Shown: positions 12,071-13,165 of the stretch, in pieces
Position numbering within the stretch: the stretch's first letter is position 1
Layout: the number at the start of each line of letters is the position of its first letter
Assembly: GCA_013152795.1 (NCBI GenBank)
Contig: JAADFS010000315.1
Span: 1-13,165, forward strand
DNA length: 13,165 nucleotides
Direction: 5' to 3'
Source of the DNA: Deferribacteres bacterium
Lineage (GTDB): Bacteria > Nitrospirota > Thermodesulfovibrionia > UBA6902
Notes under the pieces: model-generated
What the model saw: only the letters and a program-made list of their open reading frames with translations
Database searches by the model: none
What the model was told of the DNA's origin: nothing
Position numbers and translations under genes: made by a program

Positions 12071-13165
12071 ATGATGGACAACAAGCATCTGGGCACCGGT
12101 CCTGCACCGGATTATTCTATCAATAATATACTGGGAGCACGGTCTTCGTTATTCACAGCCGCGCTGATTGCTCTCCTGTTAATAATGACAGGTTTATGGC
12201 TGAGCCCTGAAGCCGTGTATGCCATTGAGGCCGGACAGTTTGTGGAGGTAACGCAGGATGCAGGGATTGATTATTCCAACAGGAGGACCTTCGGGGTCTC
12301 CTGGGGCGACATGAACGGCGACGGCCTGCCCGACATCTGGATCAACCATCACGCCAGGAAACCGACATTGTACATCAACAACGGAGACGGTACATTTACG
12401 GATGCCACAGAATCAGTATCTAACGGTGCTGACATGCACGGCGCGGCCTGGGCAGACTTTGACAATGACGGGGACCAGGATTTGTTCCAGATTGTCGGAG
12501 CGGGCAGCGGAACAGGGGAAGGACCAAACCAGTTTTTAATTAACAATAACGGCCTGTCGCTTGAGGACAAGGCAGCCGACTACGGCCTGAATTACCCGGA
12601 GGGAAGGGGTCGTACACCATTGTGGTTTGACTGGAACGGGGACGGTTATCTTGATATCTTTCTTTCAAACCTGAAGCGTTCCGATGGTCTGGCGCCCTCC
12701 GCGCTCTTTACCCAGCGGAACGGCTATTTCACAAATGACAATGACCTGACAGGCATCGAAACCAATATGGGCAGTGACCCGGTCTTTGCGCAGTTGACCC
12801 ATCTGGGCAGCGGCAATGCTCCGGCGCTCGTGATATATTCAAATTCATATCCTTCGTATTCGTCCCCGCATAGGGTATATCAGTATGACACCGTGCCTTT
12901 TAAGGATATTACCGATACACTCGGGCTTTCAACCAGGGCGGTAGAGGATGCGGCCGTCGCTGATTTCAACGGCGACCTGTTGACAGATTTTTATTTTGCA
13001 AGGGCATATATAAACTCTTCTGTGATTAAATATAACGATACCACCATCAGGGCTGGAATTATTATGGTAAAGACGGATACTGAAAAAAGCTTTTCCTTTC
13101 GCGCATCAGGCGATGTCACATTTAAATTAGAGTTTGAGATTAACCCCAATCTGTATAAATACACT
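12071..13165 (+). CDS. Secreted VCBS/FG-GAP repeat protein (3' end beyond window)
   Basis: Open from ATG 12071 to the window edge: 365 codons, no stop. The ribosome site AGGGGAG (12059-12065) lies 5 nt upstream. The product has an unusually long N-region of about 24 residues, a hydrophobic core (27-44) and a likely cleavage after 'AVYA' (51). 'FVEVTQDAGIDY' then opens the repeat region, a lead-in typical of VCBS/ASPIC-type proteins. Calcium loops of D-x-N-x-D-G type are at 'DMNGDGLPD' (80-88), 'DFDNDGDQD' (129-137), 'DWNGDGYLD' (187-195) and the degenerate 'DFNGDLLTD' (298-306). After about residue 340 the sequence changes character, which may be the start of another beta domain. Likely a secreted or surface beta-propeller protein. 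Its partner at 5168 has the same loop type and a similar promoter but different blade sequences. Confidence 0.88.
   Translation, partial: MMDNKHLGTGPAPDYSINNILGARSSLFTAALIALLLIMTGLWLSPEAVYAIEAGQFVEVTQDAGIDYSNRRTFGVSWGDMNGDGLPDIWINHHARKPTLYINNGDGTFTDATESVSNGADMHGAAWADFDNDGDQDLFQIVGAGSGTGEGPNQFLINNNGLSLEDKAADYGLNYPEGRGRTPLWFDWNGDGYLDIFLSNLKRSDGLAPSALFTQRNGYFTNDNDLTGIETNMGSDPVFAQLTHLGSGNAPALVIYSNSYPSYSSPHRVYQYDTVPFKDITDTLGLSTRAVEDAAVADFNGDLLTDFYFARAYINSSVIKYNDTTIRAGIIMVKTDTEKSFSFRASGDVTFKLEFEINPNLYKYT

Overview
The window is an accessory surface-polysaccharide locus from a Gram-negative, EPS-producing bacterium. It carries an exosortase/EpsI pair, a Wzx-type flippase, an O-antigen-ligase/Wzy-type polymerase, a GT-C glycosyltransferase, lipoprotein signals and large secreted beta-propeller proteins. 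GC content is moderate and AGG (Arg) and ATA (Ile) codons are frequent. This would suit Nitrospirota or Desulfobacterota, but that placement is only an impression. No tRNA, rRNA, CRISPR array or transposase gene was seen.

Layout. 1-410 (-): 5' part of a flippase that runs off the left edge. 411-630: divergent intergenic region with a candidate promoter. 631-4930 (+): one gene string made of exosortase (broken in frame just before its catalytic His), EpsI-domain protein, NodU/CmcH-type O-carbamoyltransferase, SxtJ-type membrane protein and a 52-residue SxtK/DUF5989 protein that is easily missed. 5004-5033: near-consensus sigma-70 promoter. 5168-7765 (+): secreted seven-repeat FG-GAP propeller protein with a domain inserted in blade 1 and a C-terminal fibronectin-III-like domain interrupted by two hydrophobic segments and a lipobox. 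11674-7785 (-): CysC (APS kinase), O-antigen-ligase-like polymerase, Ig-like lipoprotein and GT-C glycosyltransferase. 11675-12070: long divergent intergenic region with a promoter, a perfect 11-bp inverted repeat and a leader with mutually exclusive stems. 12071 to the right edge (+): secreted VCBS/FG-GAP protein, incomplete.

How the genes fit together (inference): glycan repeat units are assembled and flipped (Wzx), polymerised or ligated (Wzy/WaaL-like protein) and decorated with carbamoyl groups (SxtI/J/K-like trio) and possibly sulfate (CysC makes the PAPS donor). Exosortase/EpsI would couple export to sorting of secreted proteins. The two propeller proteins may be matrix or adhesion components, and they share a very similar promoter.

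The most striking unlabelled structure is a family of three related miniature elements (281, 65 and about 215 bp). They have conserved ends and a GGCAGA-GGAG-TCTGCC palindrome. Each fills the gap between two co-directional genes, always in the same orientation relative to transcription. One of them supplies the stop codon of the upstream gene.
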